Of a stretch of 64,000 nucleotides of DNA, positions 23,950 to 35,949 are shown piece after piece (the stretch's first letter is position 1; each line of letters begins with the position of its first letter). This DNA comes from Cycas panzhihuaensis (Eukaryota; Cycadophyta). Both the position numbers and the translations under genes were made by a program. Below the pieces are notes generated by a model. That model saw only the letters and a program-made list of their open reading frames with translations, made no database searches and was not told the DNA's origin. The stretch is taken from positions 214,837,741 to 214,901,740 of the forward strand of contig CM041465.1 in assembly GCA_023213395.1 (NCBI GenBank). Direction: 5' to 3'.

Positions 23950-24640
23950 ACAATTTGGTTTTACCTAAACCAAATTTGGTGGCATGTCTTAACAAGTGCT
24001 AGCATTGGCATAATGCTACATTTTTAGTTGCCTTGCGTTCACTCTCTATGATAGATCAATGTAGCATATTAAAAGGGGTTGTTTATTTGTCTCCTATTTC
24101 ACAATGGGCTAATGATGGATGATGGATCAACCAAGGTGCATGTCATAATTGTTTGCCCTTTTTGTGACTATCAAAGCAAGTCATTGTTTCACTTGTTTTG
24201 GGTATGTTCTTTAGCAAAACATATATGGTCCATGGTCTAGACCAAAATAACGATTGTCTATTTCTAACAATTTGATCATTCAACTATTTTCTTTGGGAAT
24301 ATGAAGGCATTTGATCATCACTTTGTTAAGGCTTAGTATATTCTACATATGAAAGTCTTATGGCATCTCTAGAAGATCCCTAATTTAATCATATTTGAAA
24401 ATAAATCCCCTCAAACTCCTATTTTTTTCTGAAAACTAATGCTCTCTCTTGTGTTTCAAATGGATACAACTTTGGATGCCAATGCCCTTGTCGCTGACAT
24501 GTTGAGGTAGCTTTATAATGGTATATGGGCTTTTGTCACTAGAAAAGGGAAGATTTAGTCATTGTTTGTTACAGCATCATGTACTAAAGGAAAGGGAGGA
24601 ATTGGACATGCTATTGTTCCTTTTTATTACCTGGATTCTC
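23950..24640 (+). pseudogene. LINE ORF2 3' fragment (zf-RVT and RNase H)
   Basis: VCPFCDYQSKSLFHLFWVCS near 24150-24210, followed by LAKHIWSMV, is the zinc-binding domain after a LINE RT. KVLWHL-stop-KIPNLIIFEN follows near 24355 (family LWK.RN..IFE, TGG to TAG). Next comes TASCTKGKGGIGHAIV near 24570, resembling the start of RNase H. There is no RT upstream, so it is a 5'-truncated copy. Confidence 0.55.
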
Positions 24641-25397
24641 ACTCTACTCACCCCTTGGCCAACACTATCCATTCGCGCCCACCTCTAGCATGAGAGGACA
24701 TTGATATGACCATGATTTTTATTACTAATTAAATGTCCACTCCCATGTTGATTGAAGAAATACATGATTGAGCAATATATATCAGTTCCAATGCCATATG
24801 TGGCTATCTATTTGTTTTCATTGTTAGTTTTTACCATGCTACAACGATGGATTCATAACAATGCAGCTAGACGGTCGAACAGGGAATGGATATATTGCTG
24901 TTTCTGTATTTTCTTAGATGTTTTATCCTTTTTCTGTTATAATGGTCAGTGTTGTACCCTCGTGAACTTCAAAATTTAATCTAAAGATCCGCCCCCCTAA
25001 ATTGGAACTCTTATTTTAAGACCCTGTAATATAATATTTTATTTTAGCGTCTAAACGCCCAAAAGTCAAAAAACAAACAGATCAACGGTCATATGTAACC
25101 ACGTAGATGTGGGTTTTAGGTGCCACAGAGCCATCTCGTGAGTGGCAGGGATCGGGTAAGGCAAGTACTGATCTTTGGCTAAAATGAGCATCCCTAAACA
25201 CCGCAAACCGCATCTGTGAGGTCACAAAGCTGCCACGCAGTTGGCATCTATCCATTTTATGACATATCTCAAAATCATCCCAGAACCATTGCAGAAGGAA
25301 ACTCTCTCCGTAGATTTCTGTCCTCGGCTTTGGTTGTAGACACTGAATTCAGCCTGCATTTGCTGTTTTTGGTGCTCCGGCATTGGGTCTTTCAGCC
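24640..25397 (+). promoter_or_regulatory. Upstream region of the peroxiredoxin Q gene
   Basis: The last 300 bases before the ATG are less AT-rich than the surroundings. An ACGT core within CCACGTAG at 25099-25106, a light/stress-type element core in plants, is the only motif noted. The transcription start was not located. The short ORF at 24752-24979 resembles no known protein. Confidence 0.3.
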
Positions 25398-26448
25398 ATG
25401 GCACTAGCGTCTATCTCAGCTCCGAAGCCTTCGCTTCCTGCAAATGCCATAATAATTTCCAGTGGTAGTAAACCGGGTGGAACAGATGCCTGCTCTGCCA
25501 AATTAGCATCGGCAGGAGAGTCCCAGCTCTTCGGACCTAAAATCTCAACATCGACTCGGTGCGTACCCAGACCGCTTCAGATAACCCGCAGAATGGTCGC
25601 CATTGCCAAGGTAAAACCCAATACAACGGGCCGAATCTGAGCTTTCCCAATGCTTGGCATGGGGGAACCGTCAATTATGATATATTATTAATTCATAAAC
25701 GAATCTGTGTGAACTCTTCGTTTGGTTTTGGTGTGACATGACTTTCAGATTTCAAAAGGTACAGTGCCGCCTTCGTTTAACTTGAAAGACCAGGACGGTC
25801 GATCGGTGAACCTATCAAAGTTCAAGGGCAAACCGGTGGTTGTCTACTTCTATCCTGCAGATGAAACTCCCGGTTGCACCAAGGAGGTAAGATGGCTTCC
25901 CGCCAAACCCCCATTTTATATTTTTTTCTAAATATCATCCGTAATGCGAACCATGTTTCCAAAACCCTGTAAATATGCGAAATAAGGGATGGCACTGTAA
26001 AATTTCTGTGCTCCTCGTGGCGCAGGCATGCGCTTTCAGAGACTCCTATGAGAAGTTCAAGAAGGCCGGCGCCGAAGTAATTGGAATTAGTGCCGATAGC
26101 CCCGACTCTCACAAGGTTGGAACCCTGAACATCATGCTTTCTGTAATTCCTTGGTGAACAATGTTTTGTTGAGGGGACGTTTGGAGTTACAGATAGTGTG
26201 TGAATGATATAATCTGCCGGGGTGTTCAGGCCTTTGCAAAGAAATATAGATTGCCATTCACTCTGCTAAGCGACGAAGGAAACAGAGTGAGAAAGGAGTG
26301 GGGAGTTCCTGGAGATTTTTTTGGTTCGTTGCCTGGAAGGGAGACCTATGTTATTGACAAAAAGGGGGTCGTCCAGCTTGTGTACAATAACCAGTTCCAG
26401 CCTGAGAAACACGTAGAAGAGACCCTCAAGCTGCTCCAGACGCTGTGA
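25398..26448 (+). CDS. PRXQ: Peroxiredoxin Q, chloroplast (4 exons)
   Basis: Exons are 25398-25610, 25749-25886, 26026-26115 and 26230-26448; all introns are phase 0, begin GT, end AG and are 114-139 bp. The protein has 219 residues, close to the usual size of plant PrxQ. Residues 1 to about 68 are rich in Ser, Ala, Pro and basic residues with almost no acidic ones, typical of a chloroplast transit peptide. The mature part has [20 protein letters not shown] with peroxidatic Cys114 and resolving Cys119, the five-residue spacing diagnostic of Prx[27 protein letters not shown] and [10 protein letters not shown] follow. It reduces hydrogen and alkyl peroxides with electrons from thioredoxin, in the chloroplast. 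ATG 25398 is the first start and gives the transit peptide. The gene looks intact and is the only one here. Confidence 0.96.
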
Positions 26449-29400
26449 ACACCGTCAAATAAGTGGTTAGCGGATTGTGCTGCATTCTGTTTTAGCAATG
26501 TTGATCTTTTTCATTTAATTTCCATTCTGTATGCCATTGTTCTTGTGTTATCTCTGACTGATCTGCGATTCTTTCCTAATTGGCATAGAAATGGATTCAT
26601 TCCTTTGGAAAGAATGGTATAAAATGAGATTCCGGGTTCTTACCCGAGGTTCCTATTTTCAGCGTGAATTAAAAAATCAGTGAAACTATGGGGAAAAAGG
26701 GGGAAATTCGTAGAATTTGTAGCCACAGTGACAACAGATTCTCTCCAGAAACATAAAGGAAACATCTCCTACTGATTGTGCGACCCCTGATTCTCAACTA
26801 TGATAAAGCTTGTAGTGATTCTGCTTTTCCTCTGATCATTTTTAAAATTATTTTAAATAAAAAATCACAATGAGAATGAGATGGGACAAGTCAGATCCCC
26901 CTGCATTAATTTGAACTATAATGGAGGAAATTGTCAGCGACATAAAGTTGATAAGGTTGTGGATAATTTGCGGCCTAAGCCGTGTTTCTTTTTGGGAGGT
27001 ATGGTTTGGAAATTAATTTAAATGCAAAATTGCATTCACGAGTGATAGGTGGAATGCTATGAATTTGTACAATTTGTACTTGGCACATTAAAATGAAGTA
27101 AACGATATGAATATGAGTGGTTCATAACTAATGTTTTCTTTTGGTGAATATCTCACAATTGGCATAATAGTAAATATGAGTTTGCTAACTTTTACCCACA
27201 AACATTTTTCTATGGTGAATATTTGAGAGGAGTTAACAATAATTTGTAACTATAAAGACACTCTAAATAACATTAATAGAAAAAGTATAATGTGTAATAG
27301 CTAGGACATGGATTTTAGCATTTAGTAGCTAACATTTTGTTGTATTAGCCATTTATATTTGATAGTGAACATTTTGGTAACATTCGAATGTTAATGCTTA
27401 ATGTCTAATATTGTCCTATTATAATTTTTAACCATTAGCCACTTGGTAAGATGGAAATTTGAACCTTTTCAAATAACACAAAATGGATTTGCATTTTCTT
27501 ATTTAAAAGTAGCATTTAACATTTGGCAAACTACGTTCTGTATTCTAATCAACATTTAATATGTAATTTATCGTGGTATTTGTACAACTTAACATTTATA
27601 AGTTCAATACAAAGTTTAATAGATATCATGTAACCTACAACAACTAATTGTAACTTTCAATGTTAACATGCATTTAACTATTACTTCATAACATTTGACA
27701 TTTAATGCAAACTATAGCTTTTTATAGCATACATGAAATATCTAGTGTTCGTCTAATCTTTTTCAGACTTGTACAACTATTGCGAAATACAAAGTAGATA
27801 TTCAAGACAACATAGGAAGCATGCATTCAATGGAGATATTCAATTGATTTAATCATAAACCATTTCACCAAATATTTTGGTCCATGAATGTTCATCCTCT
27901 TTGCTCATAAAAAATATTAATTTTCAACCAACAAATCATTAGAATGAACATGCACTTATAACATATTCTCATAATAAATGGACAACTATAAAAGCAAGTC
28001 AAAGGGTTATGTGTGCTAAAGAATACAAGAGTTTAAAATGCTTTTTCCTTTGTCATATGCTTACTATTTATGCAACAAGATCTAACACTATTGTGCTAAA
28101 TACTACATTGTGGGTTTAAATTTTTGTCATTTGATAGCGAGATAAATTGATATTTAAGCTCAATATAAATAAGGATGTCTTATCCTTTAACATCCATTGC
28201 CCTTTTATTCTTATAGGGATAGTTCATCTTGGTTTTTCTCCTTCATCTTTTGATGTATTTTTTTGATTTCCAAGTGTAATTCCATCATGGTAATTGCCAC
28301 TTATGCAATGGCCTCATTTTTGTTTAAGGTTCTTTCTTGACATTATTATACACTTATATTATTATAGTGAGTTAATGCAACTTACTCATGAGCATAGTAT
28401 CATCTAAGGAATCAAGAACCTTATTGTATTATCTTTCATTACTTGCATGTTTTGTAAAGTTATAGTTATGTAACTAGGCTAATAAGTTTATGGGTACCTT
28501 GGAGGAGATTTTTGTGTGTAGTTGATAATTCATTATTAAGTTGGGAAGGGTACTCATGACACTTGAGAATAATAGGTGAAGTGTGATTCATGTTACTTTA
28601 GTTCTTAAGTGGCATAGATGCTACACGCAACTGAGTAGGCATACCACATAACTTATGTGGCAAGTTATGTTAATGTTAGTAAAGTAGGTATAAAGTTAAA
28701 GAATGCAAGAAAAATTATGGTTATTGATTGACTGAAGTGCCTATTTTTTATGCATGTAAATAAAAGAATGGAACGAGGCAATTTTCTAAGCTTTGTATAC
28801 ACTATATGGAGTAGTTACTACATTCTCGTGGAGAATCTTAGAAAGTTTATGTGGTTAAACTATGCCTATCTTTTGCATTATTGATTAAGTATATGAGTTC
28901 TACTTTATGGGTTGCATGGATAGCGACTTTAGTTTCAAGTAAGGACATGTTATGTCTCTTCTAAAGAGTGAGAACATTCAACAAGTCTTCATATTGTTAC
29001 AAATACGTATAGGAATCATATTGTTAATAATTATGCAGATCTTCTCATAAATAACTAGTGAAAATATGGAGGCCATGCATTGATGTGAGAACTATGTTTT
29101 TATGCTAATAATTGCTTATTTGCTTGAAAAGCACTAAATACATCAAGTTTCTTGAATTTTTTTTCTTTAGTATGAGTTGGATAAAAGCCAATTCTATGGT
29201 CACTATGGAACAGAGCTCCTTTATTAAAGTTTCATGGAAAGAATGAGAGCACTACTTCATATCTTCAATTTCTTTTAAGTAGCTTCATATTTTAGGCATA
29301 AATTTTCCATTGGAATTTTGAGAGAGAAAGAGTGTATATGTGTGTGTGTTTGCACGCACGTGCATGTGTGTAACCTACTTAGGGCCAATGTTGCTCATGC

Positions 29401-29576
29401 AACCCAATAATGGACCTAGGGTAGGAAACCAAGCCAAAGAGGGGAGTCAATAGACTTCCTCTCCTACACACTTATACATTTACCTAGGTGTGAGTATGGG
29501 GACAAAGGGGAATCCAAGAATAAGTGAAGAGGATGTATGCAAATAATGTTTGTATGCACGTATGCATGCGTGTATG

Positions 29577-29578
<2 letters not shown>
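26449..29578. other. Intergenic AT-rich DNA after PRXQ
   Basis: The first 100-200 bases are probably the PRXQ 3' untranslated region (an AAATAAG lies at 26457-26463). At 27100-27760 the word AACATTT recurs many times without a fixed period. No coding similarity was found. Confidence 0.4.

Positions 29579-29650
<72 letters not shown>
29579..29650. repeat. (TG)31-(AG)5 microsatellite
   Basis: A perfect TG run from 29579 to 29640 is followed by AG repeats to 29650. Interrupted TG/TATG repeats precede it from about 29550. Confidence 0.95.
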
Positions 29651-29651
<1 letters not shown>

Positions 29652-31440
29652 TAAGATAGATATCTAATCTATATGCAAAATGAAATGAAAAAGAATATAG
29701 GAAAGCACTCAAAACACGAGAAATAAGTAAAAGCTAACTAAACTAGACCTCCTCATATGGAGAAAATAACACTCAAGAATAGTCCCGAGAATTAGGAGGA
29801 TTGTCAGGGTATGAGTGCCCAAAATAATGACAAATCCCTATAAACCTATCTTAAGAACTATCATCCCTAGGAGTAATCAACCTTTACTTGACCCACCCTT
29901 TAAGTGTCACTATGCATCAATTCGATTTAAGAATAAAGGAGGACCAATTAGAAAAGAGGTAAAAAAAGAAATAAACTATGGGGTGAACCTGCTTGTGGGT
30001 AAGTTAGTGGAGACCCACTTGCCTAGTAACAACCCACCTACAAGTGTGGGAGGTTGAAGGATGCTCATACTTTAATTTCCAACATGTAAAGGAAGATAAA
30101 AGAAATCACTCTCAATGGAATGTATGGTGCTTACTTGATTCTCTTAACTGTATGTGGTTAGGAGAGTCACCCACCACCAAACTATTCTGAACATAGTCAA
30201 GACACAACCTAACCTCAGATGCAAGGCTACTACACTCCATTGGTGATGAAATCTAGTTAGAATCCCAAGTAGCCCCTCCTCTCAAATAAGTGAAGACTTA
30301 ACCTGAATGAAACCATGAGAGCAAAGAGCATAATCTAATATAATTATATACTTATTTACTTAAATATACACAACACATAAATCTATTCTAAATGAACAAA
30401 CCCACAGTCCCATGGGTTTAAGGACTCACAACAAGTGCAAAATCCCCCACTCCATGTAGGTCAACCTTTCAAGCATGCCTTTAAGAAAGAACTTTTTCCA
30501 CTTTCTTTTCTTTTGATGGTCCAAGGAAACCACTTTTTTTGTCTTTTATTCAAAATCAAATAGGAAAGAGAGAAAAAAGAGAGTTCTTTTGCTTTTACTT
30601 TTAAAAATAAAGAAAACATAAAAAAGAAAGAAAGTCCTTTCTGCTTATAGTTTAATGAACTCAAAGGCACCACAAAGTAATGTAAAAAGAAAGGGGTTGG
30701 AGGGGGGTGGGGGGGAGGGGTGTGAGCATACTTATTAGAATGCTTTTCAACTTTTAACAATTTCTTTTTTTTATGTGTATGTTTTTTGCTTCCATGCATC
30801 CAAGTTCACCAAGACACAACAAAATAGAAAACTAAGAGCACCCATTTATAAGGTAGGTAATCCTAGCCAAAATCTAGTAGTATTTGTACATATTAGATTG
30901 TACTATGATGGGAAAAGTTTAGTAAAAACTATACATTTCTCAAAAAATAAATCCAAATACAACCTAAAATCACTAAACTATTATACTAACTTGGAAAAAA
31001 TTTAGTAGCATTTCCTCTGCTTAATAGGTAGTTTCAATTAGTGAGAAAGAGGAAGAATGCTCTAAAGTTATTCACTCATTCACAATCTACAAGTGAAAAT
31101 ATACCTTTGGACTTGCTCTTCTACCTATAGTATTAGTTGCAATAGGAAAAACCAAAATATACATGCAATAAAAGGGAGAAAACAAAGAATAAAACTATGC
31201 CAAGTTTTAATCCAACTAAATTTAGATATGTTGATGGCCTGAGATATGGTGGATCACCATTACGTATGAGTTAAAATAATATCAATGGGCCCTCCAAGAC
31301 CATATTAAGAACTTCTATGAGTGAAAATTAGTAGCATAGGAGGTCCAAGAAATGAAAATGAAACAACAAAAGAGTCGAAGCATGAAATAATTATATTGGA
31401 GTCACAATGAGAGGTAATGAGTGCTCACTTTATGTAAGAT
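29651..31440. other. Intergenic region, possible LTR debris
   Basis: No coding similarity was found. 30110-30300 has gene-like base composition and might be LTR sequence. A G-rich run lies at 30690-30721 (GGAGGGGGGTGGGGGGGAGG). The open frames here are low-complexity Lys/Phe or Pro/His runs. Confidence 0.3.
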
Positions 31441-31984
31441 GATCACTAAAACCACTTGGTCTATAGCATGTTGGCTTCAAGCTTCAAGTTTATAGGTTTA
31501 CCATATCACTCAAATGGCCTCACCACTCCACACAAGCTCTCTCAAATAACAATACTCAATCGAATTGATAATGGAGAAAATTCTAGCAACACTCCATTGC
31601 ATAGAGAATCCTCCCCCTTCTAATGGAATGAGGAGTTATTTATAGATGAAAAGAAGTGGATTTAAGACCAATAACTTTAGTTAAACAATGGGATAAATCC
31701 ATGGAATTGGTTCAAGGGTTTGACGAAAAATTAATTGTTATTTAGTAAAGGCATTGAATAAAATTATAAAGGATGGGATATATTCAAAATTTGGCTTGAA
31801 ACCATTAGCTAGAAAACATGGTTTTTGACCTATTAGAGGTTGGGAGGAGGAGTATTAACTCCTTATCCCCTCCCATAGAATCTACCATAAATTTTAATGG
31901 AAAAAAGTGGGAGTAAAGTATAATAAATATGACAAGATAATTTCCCAAAATTTTGCAATAGGCCATTCACTCTTTATTTTCACT

Positions 31985-32215
31985 TTTAGAATAGGGCATG
32001 ATGCCTTGTTGTGAATCAAAATAGAATGTCATTTTTTATTATAATTTTGAAAGATAGCCATGATGTCTAGCCATGGATTTATAATAGGATATAACATTCA
32101 ACTATGAGTGAGATGTATCCTTATTTATAAAGGGACATGATGCACCATTACAAATTTGTAACGATGCATTATATGTAACTTTGAAAATCATAATAGAGTA
32201 AGACTCAAAATGGAG
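31985..32215. repeat. Array A1: about 30-bp near-palindromic repeats
   Basis: About seven degenerate units of 30-32 bp. The best unit, 31988-32017, reads AGAATAGGGCATGATGCCTT then GTTGTGAATC. Units centre on a GGGCATGATGCC-like core with AATAG/TTATT arms, so each is an imperfect palindrome. The same type recurs at 35500-35785. Confidence 0.6.
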
Positions 32216-32689
32216 CTAGTAAAAAGTTGACAAAAGTAAAAATAAAATAAAATAATAGCGATGGAGTTCCTCAATAAGAGGGGAAAGAAGACCTAAAAGT
32301 ACTTTTAGAGGCATTAGAGAGCCATTTCTAATAAACAAGGCTTAGGTGGATGGTTTTAGTATGCCATTGATAGCTATGTGTATCATCACTAAACATGTTA
32401 CTCATATACCAATCACCAAAATAATAAGTCAACATTAGTAGCATGTATATAAAGGTAAGAAATGTATACCTGACTTACCTATGCTTGTGATGAATATTAT
32501 AATCTTGATTTTTTAGAAATATTTATCCCCTTGGTAATAGAACCTCTTTAAATCAGTATTGTAAGATGATGAATGCTAACAACGATGCCCAATAGGTTAT
32601 GCTTTTATTTATTGAAGCAATTAAGAAGGGTAGTGATAGGGGAATAACTTGGAAGTCGTATCGCTTATGAGAAGCTCAACAATGGGGTA

Positions 32690-33221
32690 TTATCATATTT
32701 AGCCTTATTAGCAAAAACTTAGCGAATATTTCCCTTAGTTTAACCTCATCAATAAGAATATAAGAGGTGTGGTTACTATAGTTTATCCTTATTAGTGAAA
32801 GTTCAAAGAATGTCACACTTAATTTAACCTCATTAGCAAGAACATCAAAGGGTTGATAGTTTAGGCTCATTTTAGAGTAGTGTTATATAGAAGTGAGACA
32901 AGCTTGAAAGCCTAATATCTATCATGGGATCATAAGGCTAGGTACATCTCTATCAACATAAGGGGTTTCCATAGTTTATCCTCGTTAACATCTTTTTTTT
33001 TTTAAGCAATCTTATATGTGAGAGGTATTGGATCAAAAGCCAAGTCCCTATAGTGGGTTCAGGAGCATGTGAAGGTGATGAAAGTAAGATGATTACCATA
33101 TTTTAACCTCTTTAGTGATAAAATTTTAGAGAAAATAGTAGTTTAGGATCTTTTCAGAGCATTAGTAGTTCAAACTAATTATGGAGTGTTGATAGTTTAA
33201 GTTCACTATAAAGTATTGGTA
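32690..33221. repeat. Array B1: TAGTTT-ACCTCATTAG-type repeats
   Basis: About nine degenerate copies of a 25-40 bp unit such as ATAGTTTATCCTTATTAGTG (32788 on) and TTAATTTAACCTCATTAGCA (32820 on). The last units (ATTATGGAGTGTTGATAGTT) match those of array B2 at 38076-38400. Confidence 0.6.
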
Positions 33222-35499
33222 TATATTAAGAAGACTAGCCTAAGAGCCTAATCTCACCAATGGGGTTGAAAGCCCTGAGGAGGAGAACAATCTTACCATA
33301 GGTACTACTCTAAGATGTGTGTGAGCAATTAGTCAACTTTAGTATTTTGATCCCACGGAATATGTTGAATTACCACTAAGGAGAATTGGGGCAATAATTA
33401 CCTAGTTAAGTTGGCAAGGTTATGTAGGGAAATGAAGTTGGTATACATGTGTAAGTTGATAGACAACTAATTAGGAGTTAGAAAGTAACAAATTAGGGTT
33501 GGTGTAAACTTGGAACATATTAGTTAGGGCCTTAATGATTGTAGTATGCTCAATGATGTTGTTAATTGCTATTGTATAAACTTCCTAACCCTTGTTAAAG
33601 TATGGCTTATTTGGTCACAAATGATCTAAGCGACAACAAAGAATCCAGGATTTCCATGACTTCACTCATTAAAATAAGTGATCAATGCTAGAGAAATGCA
33701 ACGGTAGCTTAGAGATGGCCTAATTAATATGGGAAACAATCGACAAGGAAGGATTTCAAGCTTGTGCTCTTAACTTCGATTGCCAATATGCTTAGAAATG
33801 GGTGTCATGGGTGGCTCTTTATCACGTTAACTACAAGTCCCAAAGTTAATTATTTTATCCCTATAATATTAGATATATTTTAAATATAATTAATGCCATG
33901 ATAGACCTAAGCAATTAGATCCAAAGGTCCTAAATAACCTACATGACAGGATTTAGATAGTATATAATAGGTGGGGACAAAGTTGACATGTGGCTTACCC
34001 TAGATACTAAGAAGGTGGAACGAGCAAAACCACACACAGACACACACACATAGATAGATAGATCACTTTTATTTTTATTTTTTAATAATATTTTTGTTAG
34101 TGGGTGTCATTTCATATGATGGTTTAAATATGGGTCATGGTAAACTAATCATTGTTGAACTTGTCTCTTAGGTAATGCACTTAATCCTGTCTAATACTAG
34201 CTTTAAAGGACAAGTTGGATATAGTTGTCATATAATATTCATTAGGACACAATAGGTTAAATTTCTATTTTAGTCCCCCAAAATATAACAATGATGAGCC
34301 AACACTTGAGGAGCCACACCACTTGGAATGGAAGCATAAGTTTTAATAAAATGAAGGCATAGGAGCTAAAATCAAATAATCGATGGTTGAATTGTGAGGA
34401 GTTCTAGGGCTATTCATGTAGGATTTCTCTAAGTAGAATATAGGGTGGAATATGTGGAAAAAGAACCTCAAGAAGGATACTATATTTCCTTAGAAGTAGT
34501 TGCTATAATGAGGATCACACATTACAATTACAAGCAAGTTTATTTTATGATAGAGGTATTATAAGTCAAGCTTAGATTTTGGTGATAAAAAGGCACTAAG
34601 TAATTCTATTAGAAAAGGTAGCACCTAAGGGTGCAAAAATTCCAATGAAAGAGAGGCATAATCGAGGAGCATAGGTTCAAAAATAATCTAAATGGAGAAT
34701 AATTCGTGGATTTGAGATCATGGCTCAAAATTGAGCCATTTGATTGTATTTTTTCCTATACATATAAAGGGGTCCTTTAGGGCTAGTTTGGGTTCTAGAG
34801 TAGGTGGGAGCTAAGATGTTCTTGGTGCCATAGTCTTGTGTATCTAGAAATATGAGCCTAGTTTTTAAAATTAATTCAATGGATTATAATCTTAAGCATA
34901 TTTTAGATTATTTTTTTCAATGTGATTTTTGGGCTAGAGTTGGTACACTTATAAGAACATTAATAGTAATTTTGTGACTATGGTTAGCCCAAGTGCACTG
35001 GTAATTAGTAGCCCTTCCAATGATCTTGAATCCTATATAGGAATAATATTAAAATTATGAGTCTAATAGAATTTTTTGACCTCCTAAAGCCTAATAAAAT
35101 CCATTATAAACTTTGGTTTTCATGAGATTTAATTTTATCTTTATATACAAAAAATTAATTCAACCCTAATAAGTTTTTATACATCTTGGAAGTCTCGAGG
35201 TAATTGTAATCAAATCAGGAGTTGGTTGATGAGCTATTAGCTCCTATGTGATTACGATGAAATAATAGCCAAGAATTAAATAAACCTAATAGGCATAAAC
35301 CCTTTGATTTTTAGAATTTTAAAATTTTGCTCAAAACCCTTATTTTGTGGATTTAAGGATTTTTTGACCAGATGGAGTCTTAAACCCCTAGTTGTGGCCA
35401 AACTTGGTTATTTTAATATCTTAAATATTTCTTTCTAATTGTTTTTTTTTTTAATTTTTTTAATTTTTAGAAAATTTTAAAATTTTTAGTCTATAATGC
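33222..35499. other. AT-rich region, no genes
   Basis: No coding similarity. Contains a (CA)n with (GATA)n at about 34030-34063 and plus-strand TATA-like CCTATACATATAAAGGGG near 34755. On the minus strand GTATATAAAG near 35143 lies about as far from array A2 as the TATA box of unit 1 lies from array A1. Confidence 0.35.
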
Positions 35500-35785
35500 A
35501 CTAGGCACATTTCATAATATGATGTCCCATTATGATTCATGCCCTATTGTTTCTTTAAAGTAAGATATAACGTTTCATTCTGAATCTCAAAATAGAGTGC
35601 TAAGTCTTGTTGTAAAAATTATAATAGGGTGTCTCACCTTATTGTAAAATATGATATTAGATTTCATAACTAGTCATGATGTCTTGCTATGAATTTCATA
35701 ACAAGGTGTGATGCTCTATTACGAATCATAACAAACTCTAATACCGTGTTCTAAAATTTAGAATAGTACATCACATTATAATGGT
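35500..35785. repeat. Array A2: about 30-bp near-palindromic repeats
   Basis: Degenerate units of about 30 bp, such as CATAACAAGGTGTGATGCTC and then TATTACGAAT at 35697-35726, and TATAATAGGGTGTCTCACCT at 35620 on. They show the same core and arms as array A1. Confidence 0.55.
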
Positions 35786-35819
35786 GCTTTAGAAAGATGA
35801 CCAAAAAGGATATAGATGG

Positions 35820-35845
35820 ATGGATAGATAGATAGATAGATAGAC
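35820..35845. repeat. (GATA/GATG)n microsatellite
   Basis: GATGGATGGATAGATAGATA and two further GATA units lie directly after array A2. Confidence 0.85.
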
Positions 35846-35949
35846 GGGAAATTAGTTTCAATTCTTGCCATGTCACAACTTACCAGGGACTAACCTTGGT
35901 TATTGTTTGGTTTATAGGTGGCAACTACAATTTCTAATAAAGAGTTTAC

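Larger units (their letters stand above)
31440..33221 (-). repeat. LTR-like unit 1 with repeat arrays A1 and B1
   Basis: Read on the minus strand: array B1 (33221-32690), array A1 (32215-31985), then a TATA-type box (TCTATAAATAACTCC near 31640) followed by a GC-richer leader. This resembles U3-R of a large LTR in the same orientation as gypsy C. Ends were not defined. Confidence 0.4.

Noticed and set aside
24752-24979. 75-codon frame with a hydrophobic stretch upstream of PRXQ
   Set aside because: No homology recognised, and it lies just after a LINE fragment; probably chance.
27100-27760. Many AACATTT words
   Set aside because: No constant period or unit could be aligned; likely AT-rich chance or an extremely decayed repeat.
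29464-29712. Frame coding for a His-Thr repeat
   Set aside because: It is simply the translated TG microsatellite.
30461-30799. 112-codon minus-strand frame with Pro/His and Lys/Phe runs
   Set aside because: Created by homopolymer and G-rich runs; no conserved block.
31985-35785. CRISPR-like spacing in arrays A1 and A2
   Set aside because: Units are adjacent and diverged with no spacers, and the DNA is plant nuclear.
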